This document shows positions 1 to 5,647 of a DNA stretch of 9,857 bases, piece by piece. Numbering within the stretch: position 1 is the stretch's first letter; each line of letters starts with the position of its first letter. Origin of the DNA: Syntrophomonadaceae bacterium (GTDB lineage: Bacteria > Bacillota_D > Dethiobacteria > DTU022 > UBA8154); assembly GCA_007120815.1 (NCBI GenBank), contig SKMY01000162.1, positions 1 through 9,857 of the forward strand. Direction: 5' to 3'. A program made the position numbers and the translations under genes. The notes beneath the pieces were generated by a model. The model saw nothing but the letters and a program-made list of their open reading frames with translations, made no database searches and was not told where the DNA came from.

Positions 1-1044
1 AACCGCAACCTGTTCTTTAACTATTTTTATTCCCAGGGGCGCACAGTGGACACCGACGAGCTGGCCCTGGTGACCTCCCGGAGCCCCCGCTATTATGTCA
101 GCGCTGCCTTTTGGAGCCGGGACACCCTGCTGTGGAGCTTTCCCGGGCTTTTGTTGCTGGATGCCGGTGCCGCCAGGGAGGTGCTGCTCACGGTTTTTAG
201 CCGCCACCTGTTCCGGGCCGGAGAGCACGCCCACTACATGAACGGCGCGGTGCTGTACCCCGGCTTTGAACTGGACCAACTGGCGGCCTACCCCCTGGCC
301 CTGAAGGGCTACCTGGAGAGCACCGGGGACAGCGGAATCATGGCCGAGCCGGTGATTTCCTCCGGCCTGAATACCCTGGTCGGCAAGCTGTTTTCCTGGC
401 AGGACCCCGGGTGTGGTCTCTTTAGGACCTTCCTGGATCCCTCGGACGACCCGGTCATGTACCCCTTTCTGATTTACGCCAATGCCCTGGTGTGGTGTGC
501 CTTAACTTTTTTAAGGGGGCTGAAACAAAAGGGGCTCTGGATTCCTGAGGAGGAAGGGTACGGTCGAAGCCTTTTTGAAGAGGCCGCCCAGTTGAAGGAA
601 GCCATCTACGGTCACGGTATTGTTCCGGGGACGCGGGGGCCTATGTTTGCCTGGGCCGTAGACGGCTGTGGGCAGTACCAGCTGTACGACAACCCCCCGG
701 GAAGCCTGCAGCTTTTACCCTATTACGGTTTCTGCTCCCGGGAAGATGAAGTATACCGGAACACGGTGAACTGGATCCGTTCGGAAAACAACCCGTACTT
801 CACCAAGGATGGGCCCATAAAAGAGGCGGCCTCCCTTCACGCCGAAGGTCCCTGGCCTCTGGCCGCGGCTAACGACCTGCTGGCCGAGAACCGGGGGGCG
901 GGGGCATTTTTCCAACGCGCCGCCATGGACAACGGCCTGGCCTGTGAGACCGTGGACCCTGAAAGCGGGCGGGCCCGGACGGGCCTGGCCTTTGCCACGG
1001 CTGCAGGGTTTTTGGCCCATGCCATTTGGTACCGCTACGGGTAA
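1..1044 (+). CDS. Six-hairpin (alpha/alpha) glycosidase-like protein, 5' end missing
   Basis: The reading frame is open from base 1 to the TAA at 1042-1044, so about 347 C-terminal residues are seen. The GTG at 46 is only an internal codon, because the frame continues upstream as NRNLFFNYFYSQGR. The sequence resembles retaining/inverting alpha-barrel glycosidases (GH125, GH15 and GH63 type). It has an FWSRDTLLWSFP motif like the substrate-site W-x-RD loop, a following helix pair containing GFELDQ and YLESTGD, and later NPPGSLQLLPYYGF and NNPYF segments. The end reads MDNGLACE...GLAFATAAGFLAHAIW, typical of the last helical hairpin. I infer an intracellular carbohydrate-processing enzyme, possibly acting on alpha-linked sugars; the substrate and exact family are not determinable here. 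It converges on a nitrilase-like gene, and a repeat element begins exactly at its stop codon. Confidence 0.7.
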   Translation, partial: NRNLFFNYFYSQGRTVDTDELALVTSRSPRYYVSAAFWSRDTLLWSFPGLLLLDAGAAREVLLTVFSRHLFRAGEHAHYMNGAVLYPGFELDQLAAYPLALKGYLESTGDSGIMAEPVISSGLNTLVGKLFSWQDPGCGLFRTFLDPSDDPVMYPFLIYANALVWCALTFLRGLKQKGLWIPEEEGYGRSLFEEAAQLKEAIYGHGIVPGTRGPMFAWAVDGCGQYQLYDNPPGSLQLLPYYGFCSREDEVYRNTVNWIRSENNPYFTKDGPIKEAASLHAEGPWPLAAANDLLAENRGAGAFFQRAAMDNGLACETVDPESGRARTGLAFATAAGFLAHAIWYRYG

Positions 1045-1080
1045 ACCAGGGGGACGGTTCTCTTGGATCGATATCATTTA

Positions 1081-1110
1081 TCTGCGTCTATCTGCGTCTA
1101 TCTGCGTCTA
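1081..1110. repeat. Tandem 10-bp repeat, three exact copies
   Basis: TCTGCGTCTA occurs three times in direct succession with no mismatch, inside the composite repeat between the two convergent genes. The period is close to one helical turn. No gene lies here. Function is unknown; simple slippage inside a mobile or repeat element is the easiest explanation. Confidence 0.85.
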
Positions 1111-1180
1111 AAGTTGGTTTTTCGTACCAGGGGACGGGAACGGGTGGAACCAAAGAATCGTCCGTACCCCTCTGTATTTA

Positions 1181-1200
1181 GATCGGATTAGATCGGATTA
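1181..1200. repeat. Tandem 10-bp repeat, two exact copies
   Basis: GATCGGATTA occurs twice in succession immediately inside the right arm of the composite repeat. Read leftward it encodes the last residues (NPI) of the nitrilase-like protein and gives its TAA stop at 1188-1190. The end of that gene is therefore built from repeat sequence. Confidence 0.8.
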
Positions 1201-2270
1201 CTGGATCCATGAGAACCGTCCCCCTGGTTCGCCCGGTAAACTGTGGGGAAATAGCGGCGGTAAAGGGCCGGGTTCGTATCTCCCAGGTAGGGGTGGTGGT
1301 TTCGCAGTGCCTGCAGGGCGTCCAGGTCCAGGTCGGCAATAACCTGGCTGCTACCGTAAGGCCTGGAAGATTCTCCCAGGATGCCGTCCCGGTTTTCTGT
1401 CAGCTCCAGGGGGGCGTAGATTCCGGCTTTTCCTGTAAAAACCATGCCCATAAACTGCCCGACCAGAGCGCTTTTGACCCCGAAAACCAGGCTTTCCTGG
1501 ACCCGGGGCCAGATGCCGCGCAGGGCCCGGTATTCCTGGAAAGGTTCGGCGTTGGCGATGGGGACGGTGACAATGTCGGCCCCCAGGTGCCGCAGGATGC
1601 GGAAGGTCTCAAAATAGGTAGCATCCATGCAGATGGGCATGGCCAGGGTTCCCAGGACGGTTTTGAAAACCTTGAAGTCCTTTCCTTTTGCCAACCCCCA
1701 GTTTAACTCCGTGGGGAAAAGGTGAACCTTGTCCTGGGTGCCCAGGAGTTCTCCAGCCGGCCCGAAGAGGTACGCCCGGTTGACCACCCGGCTGCCTTCT
1801 GGGTGCATAAAGCTGCCGGCCATGATATGGACGTTGTACAGCCGGGCCAGGTTGGAGAAGGTGACTACGGCGGCCCGGCGAATAACCGGACCCACGTGGC
1901 GGAGAATTTCCAGCACCGACGCGCTATCCAGGGAGTCGGCCGGAACATTGCTATGATTTTCCTGTACGGGGATGCCGGGCAGCATGCCAAAGAGCTGAAG
2001 CCCGTTTTTTTCTGGAAACACCACCAGCTGGGCCCCGGCGGCAGCGGCTTTTTCCACGTAGCGTCTCATTTCTTCTGCGTAATCCAGGGGATCCCGCTGC
2101 ATGGCCAGTTCCACCTGGAGGGCCGCCGCACGGACCAGGCGGCCGCCAGGTGAGAGTGGGTGGACAGGCCTTTCCCCGCGGCAACTGTGTTCCAAATAGC
2201 GCCGGATGCGGGAAGGCCGGGTTTGAAAATGAAGGTATTTGAGAAAAAGCCTGGTTTTCCAGTTACTCAT
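1188..2270 (-). CDS. Nitrilase-superfamily amidohydrolase, catalytic triad intact
   Basis: This is a 360-residue carbon-nitrogen hydrolase. Members cleave or form C-N bonds of nitriles, amides or carbamoyl compounds through a Cys-Glu-Lys triad. All three residues are visible: E87 in VVFPEKNG, K181 in TQDKVHLFPTE, and C214 in MPICMDATYFE. The fold spans roughly residues 46-345. The first 45 residues are a basic, Arg-rich extension (RLFLKYLHFQTRPSRIRRYL) not typical of the core and with no clear signal peptide. The ATG at 2270 is preceded by a modest AAGGCAGG ribosome site, so a start nearer residue 45 cannot be excluded. The tail after YFPTVY (ANQGDGSHGSSNPI) is encoded by a repeat element. 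It lies downstream of a catalytically altered paralogue on the same strand and is probably co-transcribed with it. The substrate is not predictable. Confidence 0.88.
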   Translation of the reverse strand: MSNWKTRLFLKYLHFQTRPSRIRRYLEHSCRGERPVHPLSPGGRLVRAAALQVELAMQRDPLDYAEEMRRYVEKAAAAGAQLVVFPEKNGLQLFGMLPGIPVQENHSNVPADSLDSASVLEILRHVGPVIRRAAVVTFSNLARLYNVHIMAGSFMHPEGSRVVNRAYLFGPAGELLGTQDKVHLFPTELNWGLAKGKDFKVFKTVLGTLAMPICMDATYFETFRILRHLGADIVTVPIANAEPFQEYRALRGIWPRVQESLVFGVKSALVGQFMGMVFTGKAGIYAPLELTENRDGILGESSRPYGSSQVIADLDLDALQALRNHHPYLGDTNPALYRRYFPTVYRANQGDGSHGSSNPI

Positions 2271-2298
2271 CGTTAATAAACCTGCCTTTTAAAATTGC

Positions 2299-2339
2299 CC
2301 TGCTTCCCATGGAAGCAGGAGAACCGTCCCCATGCTTCC
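2299..2339. repeat. GGAAGCA-type repeat hairpin in the nitrilase intergenic gap
   Basis: Bases 2311-2339 are a unit that folds on itself. Read on the minus strand it is GGAAGCA, a bulged T, GGGGA, a CGGT loop, TCTCC, then TGCTTCC. The same 29-nt unit occurs at 9017-9045 with a bulged C instead. It shares its GGAAGCAG end with a second small hairpin at 2299-2319 (9-bp arms around CAT). It lies 15 bases beyond the stop of the upstream nitrilase-like gene and about 30 bases before the start of the next. More GCTTCC motifs follow at 2341-2369 and run into the 3' end of the upstream gene. Confidence 0.75.
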
Positions 2340-2354
2340 CCGTGCTTCCTTGCT

Positions 2355-3260
2355 TCATCGTGCTTCCTTACCCTTTTCCTGCTTTTCCTGTTTCTTCAGG
2401 CCGTACATTTCCGGAAAGTACGGCTCATAGGCCTGGGGGTTGAGCAGTTTCAGCAGGGGGTACTGCTCTATGACGCGCGCTATTACTTCCTGATCCAACC
2501 GTGCGGCAAGGACGTCCTGGCCCGCTTCCCCTTTGGCCAGGTAGCCCGACTGATCCGGGGTCATCTCGCATGGGGCGTGGATGGCCAGCTGTCCGGAAAA
2601 GGACCGTTCCCACAACGTGGCGAAGAGCTGGCTTTCCAGGCAGAAAAACTGGTTCTGCTGCACCTCTTGCCACATTCCAGAGAGCTGGTGCCAGGGCCCC
2701 AGCGGATGGGGCAGTGCGCCGGGGTGGCAGATCAGCTCAGCGCCTTGCAAGGCCAAAATGCGGCTGACCTCGGGATACCAGGCGTCGGTTCCCACCACGA
2801 CGGCTAATTTTCCAACGGGCGTATCAAAGACGGTTAATTCGGTTCCCCTGGAAAGGCCCAGGGCTTTTTCTTCCAGTGAAAGATGGGTTTGCCGCTGGAC
2901 CCCCAGCAGGTGGCCCTGGGAATCCAGCAGGGGGGCGCTGTGGTAAACCAGGCCCTCACCGGCCGTTTCAAAAAACGTGCCGGGCACCAGGTAGCAGCCG
3001 CAGGTTTGAGCCAGCCGGGCGTGGAGGTCGAAAAAAGGGTCGTTAATCCTTGATGGCGCATCAATAGCGGCTTGAACGGCGCCGGAAAAATGATGGATAT
3101 CCGGAAGCTTACCGCTCACCAGGGCTAACAACAGGGAGGTGTAGGCGGGTAGAACGGCCAGGTCCGCCTGGCTTTCCTGCAGGGTTTCTTTGAGATGTTC
3201 GTAATAGCCGGTTTCAGAGGTGATAACCGCCGGAGCCAGGGATAAAACGACTGCTTTCAC
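2355..3260 (-). CDS. Nitrilase-superfamily protein lacking the catalytic triad (probable pseudoenzyme)
   Basis: The predicted product has 301 residues from a GTG at 3260, chosen because AAGGA lies about ten bases upstream and the protein then begins MKAVVLSLAP like the core fold. The frame is open further upstream (ATG at 3368), but that would read through tandem repeats. It aligns along its length with the neighbouring nitrilase: LLGVQRQTHLSLEE matches LLGTQDKVHLFPTE, LAVVVGTDAWYPE matches LAMPICMDATYFE, and both end in a YFPxxY motif. The three active-site positions are changed: Glu to Ala39 (VLPA), Lys to Gln124 and Cys to Gly157. Hydrolysis by the family mechanism is therefore not expected. 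A regulatory, scaffold or heteromeric partner role for the active paralogue is inference. The Lys/Glu-rich tail (KKQEKQEKGKEAR) runs into repeat sequence. A minus-strand promoter lies about 300 bases upstream. Confidence 0.82.
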   Translation of the reverse strand: MKAVVLSLAPAVITSETGYYEHLKETLQESQADLAVLPAYTSLLLALVSGKLPDIHHFSGAVQAAIDAPSRINDPFFDLHARLAQTCGCYLVPGTFFETAGEGLVYHSAPLLDSQGHLLGVQRQTHLSLEEKALGLSRGTELTVFDTPVGKLAVVVGTDAWYPEVSRILALQGAELICHPGALPHPLGPWHQLSGMWQEVQQNQFFCLESQLFATLWERSFSGQLAIHAPCEMTPDQSGYLAKGEAGQDVLAARLDQEVIARVIEQYPLLKLLNPQAYEPYFPEMYGLKKQEKQEKGKEAR

Positions 3261-3277
3261 TCGCACCACATCCTTTA

Positions 3278-3309
3278 AACCGTATGTGACTCTAACCGTA
3301 TGTGACTCC
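3278..3309. repeat. Tandem 16-bp direct repeat upstream of the nitrilase-like start
   Basis: AACCGTATGTGACTC plus one base occurs twice back to back (3278-3293 and 3294-3309), differing only at the last base. It lies just upstream of the AAGGA ribosome site of the leftward gene starting at 3260. On the coding strand it reads AGTCACATACGGTT twice. It could be a paired protein-binding site in the 5' leader or a recent slippage duplication. Confidence 0.7.
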
Positions 3310-3326
3310 TCAGCACTCTGACTAAG

Positions 3327-3359
3327 GGAAGCACCAGCGGGGAAAGTTCTGCTGCTTCC
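3327..3359. repeat. Degenerate copy of the GGAAGCA/TGCTTCC repeat
   Basis: This 33-base stretch begins GGAAGCAC and ends CTGCTTCC. Between these it has GGGGAAAGTTCTG in place of the usual GGGGACGGTTCTC, plus a 4-base CAGC insertion. Compared with the unit at 9017-9045 I count three substitutions and that insertion. The outer 7-bp stem is kept while the inner stem is damaged. It lies 24 bases beyond the stop of the possible small leader ORF. Confidence 0.5.
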
Positions 3360-3383
3360 AGTATGCACTAAAAGTTAGCAGGC

Positions 3384-3512
3384 TTAATAGTCACAACCGT
3401 ATTTTGCACATTCCCGGGCAGGGGCATTCTTACACGATGCAATTCCGCTGCAGATACCAAAATTTGGGAAGGCGTGGACCTTCAAATAGACATGCCCGCA
3501 GCCCACAGCCAC
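3384..3512 (-). CDS. Possible 42-residue cysteine-rich leader peptide
   Basis: Downstream of the minus-strand promoter at 3557-3585, a short frame runs from a GTG at 3512 to TAA at 3384-3386. A weak GGCAGGG lies seven bases before the GTG. The product has five cysteines (positions 5, 21, 27, 35, 40), with CGH near the start and a CAKYGCDY end. No family is recognised and no membrane segment is visible. The frame is open further upstream to a TAA within the promoter, so a different start is possible. In favour: position in the leader of a strong promoter, clustered cysteines, and a repeat element just after the stop, as for other genes here. Against: short length, weak start, and no comparison with relatives. 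Confidence 0.3.
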   Translation of the reverse strand: MAVGCGHVYLKVHAFPNFGICSGIASCKNAPARECAKYGCDY

Positions 3513-3556
3513 CAGCGAACCCTGCCGGCTTGTGGAAAAGTAAGGGAATTTTTTTG

Positions 3557-3585
3557 ATTATACCACGGTGGGCTATCATCTTCAA
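3557..3585 (-). promoter_or_regulatory. Sigma-A-type promoter for the leftward nitrilase-like genes
   Basis: On the minus strand, TTGAAG (3585-3580) and a perfect TATAAT (3562-3557) are separated by 17 bases. Transcription would start near 3550, giving a leader of about 290 bases before the GTG at 3260. Confidence 0.7.
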
Positions 3586-3833
3586 ACGAACCGCCATGTC
3601 TTTTTACGTAAGGTCAACCGGAGCCAATAACGGGAAACCGAACCACGCCATTTGTATTCTGCCCCCCCAATCGTCCTTCCACTTCATACAGGAGAATTTA
3701 TCACGTGTTGACAGAATTCGCCATAAAATATCAGCTTTGTCCCTTTTCCAGCAGGAATTACATCCCTTTTCCACGAATTGATGTCAGGGATGGATAACAG
3801 TTCCTGTAAAATATGGGGATGGGAAGGGTTGAA
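3586..3833. other. Intergenic region upstream of the prepilin peptidase gene
   Basis: No convincing gene is seen. A long forward frame crosses 3404-3781, but it has no ribosome site, unlikely composition and no domain, and it opposes the promoter above. A TTGACA at about 3708 lacks a good -10 at 16-18 bases. A TGTAAAAT at about 3805 could be a -10 for the rightward gene but lacks a clear -35. Confidence 0.4.
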
Positions 3834-4595
3834 ATGGACGCACTTTCTGTGTTGATGTATGTAACGGTTGCAGTTTTGGGACTGGTGGCAGGCAGTTTTT
3901 TTAACGTGGTGATCTGCCGCTACATAAGCGGTGAATCTATCCTCAGGCCGGCTTCCCGCTGCCTTTCCTGCCTGACGTCTTTAAAGCCTAAAGACCTGGT
4001 TCCCATAGTGAGCTACCTGGCCCTCAGGGGTAAATGCCGCTACTGCGGGGCCAAGCTCTCCCGGCGCTATCCTTTGGTCGAGGCGTCGTCGTCGGGTTTA
4101 TTCCTGTTGTGCTATCACTATTTTGAATTATCGCCCCAGTTGGTTCAATACGCCGTTATCTTTTCTCTGCTGCTGATTATTTCCGTCATCGACATTGAAA
4201 GCCATATCATTCCCAACCGGCTGGTGCTTATTCTCTTTGCCTGGGTGTTGTTGTGGCAGCTGCTATTTCCAACGATTACCCCTGTTTCCGCCCTGGGCGG
4301 ATTTTTTACCGGTGGTATCTTGTTTTTTGCCATTGCCCTCCTGAGCAAAGGAGGAATGGGGGGAGGCGACGTCAAGCTCATGGCCGTCCTGGGATTCGCT
4401 ACCGGCGTGCCTTACGTGTTTTTTGTTTTCCTGCTGGCATTTATCTCTGGCGCCGTGGTGGGCATACTGCTGATGATTTTTAAGAAAAAAACCCGTAAAT
4501 CGCCCATAGCTTTTGGGCCTTTCCTGTCCCTGGCCTTTTTCTGGATGGCTATCTGGGGAGAGCAGATTTGGTCCTGGTATTTTTCCTTCACTTAA
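3834..4595 (+). CDS. Prepilin peptidase / N-methyltransferase (A24 aspartic protease)
   Basis: This is a 253-residue polytopic membrane enzyme that cuts the leader of type IV prepilins or pseudopilins and methylates the new N-terminal Phe. The N-terminal domain shows GSFFNVVICR and the two CxxC pairs of the cytoplasmic zinc loop (C43/C46 and C68/C71) around KPKDLVPIVSYLALRGKC. The two catalytic aspartates are D120 in SVIDIESHIIPNR and D179 in GGGDVKLMAVLG. Several hydrophobic helices follow. The ATG at 3834 is preferred over those at 3813 and 3819 because GGGAAGGG lies five bases before it. The length is normal for the family. A substrate-like pilin gene follows after 110 bases. Equivalent names are pilD, gspO or comC; which system it serves cannot be decided. 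Confidence 0.93.
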   Translation: MDALSVLMYVTVAVLGLVAGSFFNVVICRYISGESILRPASRCLSCLTSLKPKDLVPIVSYLALRGKCRYCGAKLSRRYPLVEASSSGLFLLCYHYFELSPQLVQYAVIFSLLLIISVIDIESHIIPNRLVLILFAWVLLWQLLFPTITPVSALGGFFTGGILFFAIALLSKGGMGGGDVKLMAVLGFATGVPYVFFVFLLAFISGAVVGILLMIFKKKTRKSPIAFGPFLSLAFFWMAIWGEQIWSWYFSFT

Positions 4596-4705
4596 CAATT
4601 AGGAATCGGACAAGGCTGGTTTTTCCGGTTAGCGCGCATAAAACATCTTAAAGCACCCGCGGTACTGATCATTCAAACATAGGACGAAAGAACGAGGAGG
4701 GGGAG

Positions 4706-5104
4706 ATGGTGAAAGAAAAAGGATTTACCCTGATTGAGCTTCTGGTGGTGCTGGTAATTATCGGAATACTGGTAGCCGTTGCCGTTCCAATTTACGGTAG
4801 CGTGACCAACAGTGCCGAGCGGACGGCTGTTGAGGCCAACTTGCGGACCATTGACGGGGCGATCATGATGTATTACGCGGACCGGGGTCAACAACCGGAC
4901 GATTTCAGCGAGGACCTGGCGGGTATTTTTTTTGAAGACATTAAACCGGTTGCCGGGGAGGGCTACGATATCGCCGAGAGAAACGGGCAGCTGCGTTCCA
5001 TTGTCGTTCCTTCGGAGACGCAAGCTCTGGGCGGGTACGAGGCCGGCGCTTTTTCCCCGGTAAATGATTTCCTGGGGCGGTTGCCCTGGGATGAAGAAGA
5101 TTAA
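4706..5104 (+). CDS. Type IV pilin-like / pseudopilin protein
   Basis: This 132-residue protein carries a class III signal peptide: a short charged leader MVKEKG, then FTLIELLVVLVIIGILVAVA. Cleavage is predicted between G6 and F7, and the Glu at mature position 5 is present. After the hydrophobic helix comes a helical spine (NSAERTAVEANLRTIDGAIMMYYADRG) and a short acidic C-terminal domain ending LPWDEED. No cysteine pair is visible for a disulfide loop. GAGGAGGGGG precedes the ATG closely; GTG at 4709 is an alternative start. The adjacent upstream prepilin peptidase is the obvious processing enzyme. Length and composition suit a small pilin or minor pseudopilin. No assembly ATPase or platform protein is in the window. 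Confidence 0.9.
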   Translation: MVKEKGFTLIELLVVLVIIGILVAVAVPIYGSVTNSAERTAVEANLRTIDGAIMMYYADRGQQPDDFSEDLAGIFFEDIKPVAGEGYDIAERNGQLRSIVVPSETQALGGYEAGAFSPVNDFLGRLPWDEED

Positions 5105-5170
5105 ATTTCGCCTCAATAGCACGGTGAATGCGGTTGCGGAGGCCGGCCGGAAATTGACCGGGAATTCCAC

Positions 5171-5199
5171 TTGATATTTGCTATAAATAGTGCTACAAT
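5171..5199 (+). promoter_or_regulatory. Promoter of the tRNA-Sec gene
   Basis: TTGATA (5171-5176) and TACAAT (5194-5199) are separated by exactly 17 bases. Transcription would begin near 5206, leaving a leader of about 30 bases before the mature tRNA. The downstream genes may be transcribed from here too. Confidence 0.75.
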
Positions 5200-5237
5200 G
5201 TTTTATGCAATTCGATGAAATCAGGCTTCACGTGGAT

Positions 5238-5333
5238 GGGAGTAGTTAGTGGCCTGGTGGCGCTCGCGGCCTTCAAAGCCGTAGGTGGGCTGACGAAGTC
5301 CACGGTGGGTTCGATTCCCATCTACTCCCGCCA
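5238..5333 (+). tRNA. selC: Selenocysteine tRNA (UCA anticodon)
   Basis: This is a 96-base tRNA-Sec. The acceptor stem is 8 bp (GGGAGTAG with CTACTCCC), followed by discriminator G and an encoded CCA. The anticodon loop is CTTCAAA, giving UCA, which reads UGA. A long variable arm pairs GTGGGCT with AGTCCAC around GACGA. The T-loop is TTCGATT. The 8-bp acceptor stem, long variable arm and UCA anticodon together separate it from tRNA-Ser. The transcript is charged with serine and converted by SelA, encoded downstream; SelB then carries the product to the ribosome. Confidence 0.97.
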
Positions 5334-5407
5334 GATTTAAACACACTTGTGCATGTTTATGTTTATGCACCTTGATTATTGAGCATCATATGTTAAGGAG
5401 GAAAAAG

Positions 5408-5566
5408 ATGAGCGAAGAGTATGAAGCCCAGGTAATCAACAGCCATGTGATGAAATGTCCGGTTTGCGATGGCGAACAGGCCGTTGTAGTGGTTTGGGAT
5501 GATGGCGATGTGGACCTGCTCTGCGTGGGCTGCAAGCACACGGAGCGGTTTAGCGTAAGCGGGTAG
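5408..5566 (+). CDS. Small four-cysteine zinc-ribbon protein between selC and selA
   Basis: The product has 52 residues. ATG at 5408 follows a strong TTAAGGAGGAAAAAG site, so it is preferred over an upstream in-frame ATT at 5372. Two CxxC knuckles, C17-P-V-C20 and C39-V-G-C42, are separated by an acidic beta-rich stretch (AVVVVWDDGDVDLLC), as in zinc ribbons. There is no signal or membrane segment. I do not recognise the family. It lies 74 bases after the tRNA-Sec and ends 81 bases before selA, so it may belong to the selenocysteine operon. Metal binding is a good inference; any role in selenium metabolism is only suggested by position. Confidence 0.85.
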   Translation: MSEEYEAQVINSHVMKCPVCDGEQAVVVVWDDGDVDLLCVGCKHTERFSVSG

Positions 5567-5598
5567 ATCGTTGAATTACATATATGCCGGGTACACAG

Positions 5599-5631
5599 AG
5601 AAGTGGGCATTTGGGCACACTTCTTTTTTTT
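5599..5631 (+). terminator. Hairpin with U-tract immediately upstream of selA
   Basis: AGAAGTG (5599-5605) pairs with CACTTCT (5618-5624) around a 12-base loop, followed by seven further T residues to 5631. This is an intrinsic-terminator shape. No good promoter is visible between it and selA, whose ribosome site begins at the next base. It could end the selC/small-gene transcript partially or act as an attenuator for selA-selB. Confidence 0.65.
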
Positions 5632-5640
5632 GAAAGGGGG
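5632..5640 (+). promoter_or_regulatory. selA ribosome binding site deciding a TTG start
   Basis: GAAAGGGGG lies seven bases before TTG at 5648. The upstream in-frame ATG at 5603 falls inside the terminator-like hairpin and would add the extension MGIWAHFFFLKGGNT, unlike SelA proteins. The TTG is therefore the likely start. Confidence 0.75.
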
Positions 5641-5647
5641 AAACACG

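Larger units (their letters stand above)
1044..1229. repeat. Inverted pair of GGGGACGGTTCTC elements between convergent genes
   Basis: The left arm at 1044-1069 and the right arm at 1204-1229 are inverted copies matching at 25 of 26 positions. Both carry the core GGGGACGGTTCTC flanked by AACCAG and TGGATC. The left arm starts on the last base of the glycosidase stop codon. The right arm lies inside the 3' end of the leftward nitrilase-like gene. Between the arms are two short tandem repeats and a degraded core (CAGGGGACGGGAACGGG, about 1129-1145). The layout resembles a composite repeat (BIME or MITE-like). It may also work as a bidirectional transcription end, which is inference. Confidence 0.75.

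Noticed and set aside
1081..1200. CRISPR-like array from the short tandem repeats
   Set aside because: The units are 10 bp and contiguous without spacers, and no cas gene is present.
2355..3260. Calling the triad-less nitrilase a pseudogene
   Set aside because: The frame is intact over 300 codons, the fold motifs are kept and a good promoter is present. Pseudoenzyme fits better than decay.
3404..3781. Forward 125-residue reading frame
   Set aside because: It has no ribosome site, no domain and odd composition, and it runs antisense across a strong minus-strand promoter and leader.
5349..5370. GTGCAT/ATGCAC hairpin after tRNA-Sec as a terminator
   Set aside because: The stem is only six base pairs and no T-tract follows, so a terminator call is not supported.
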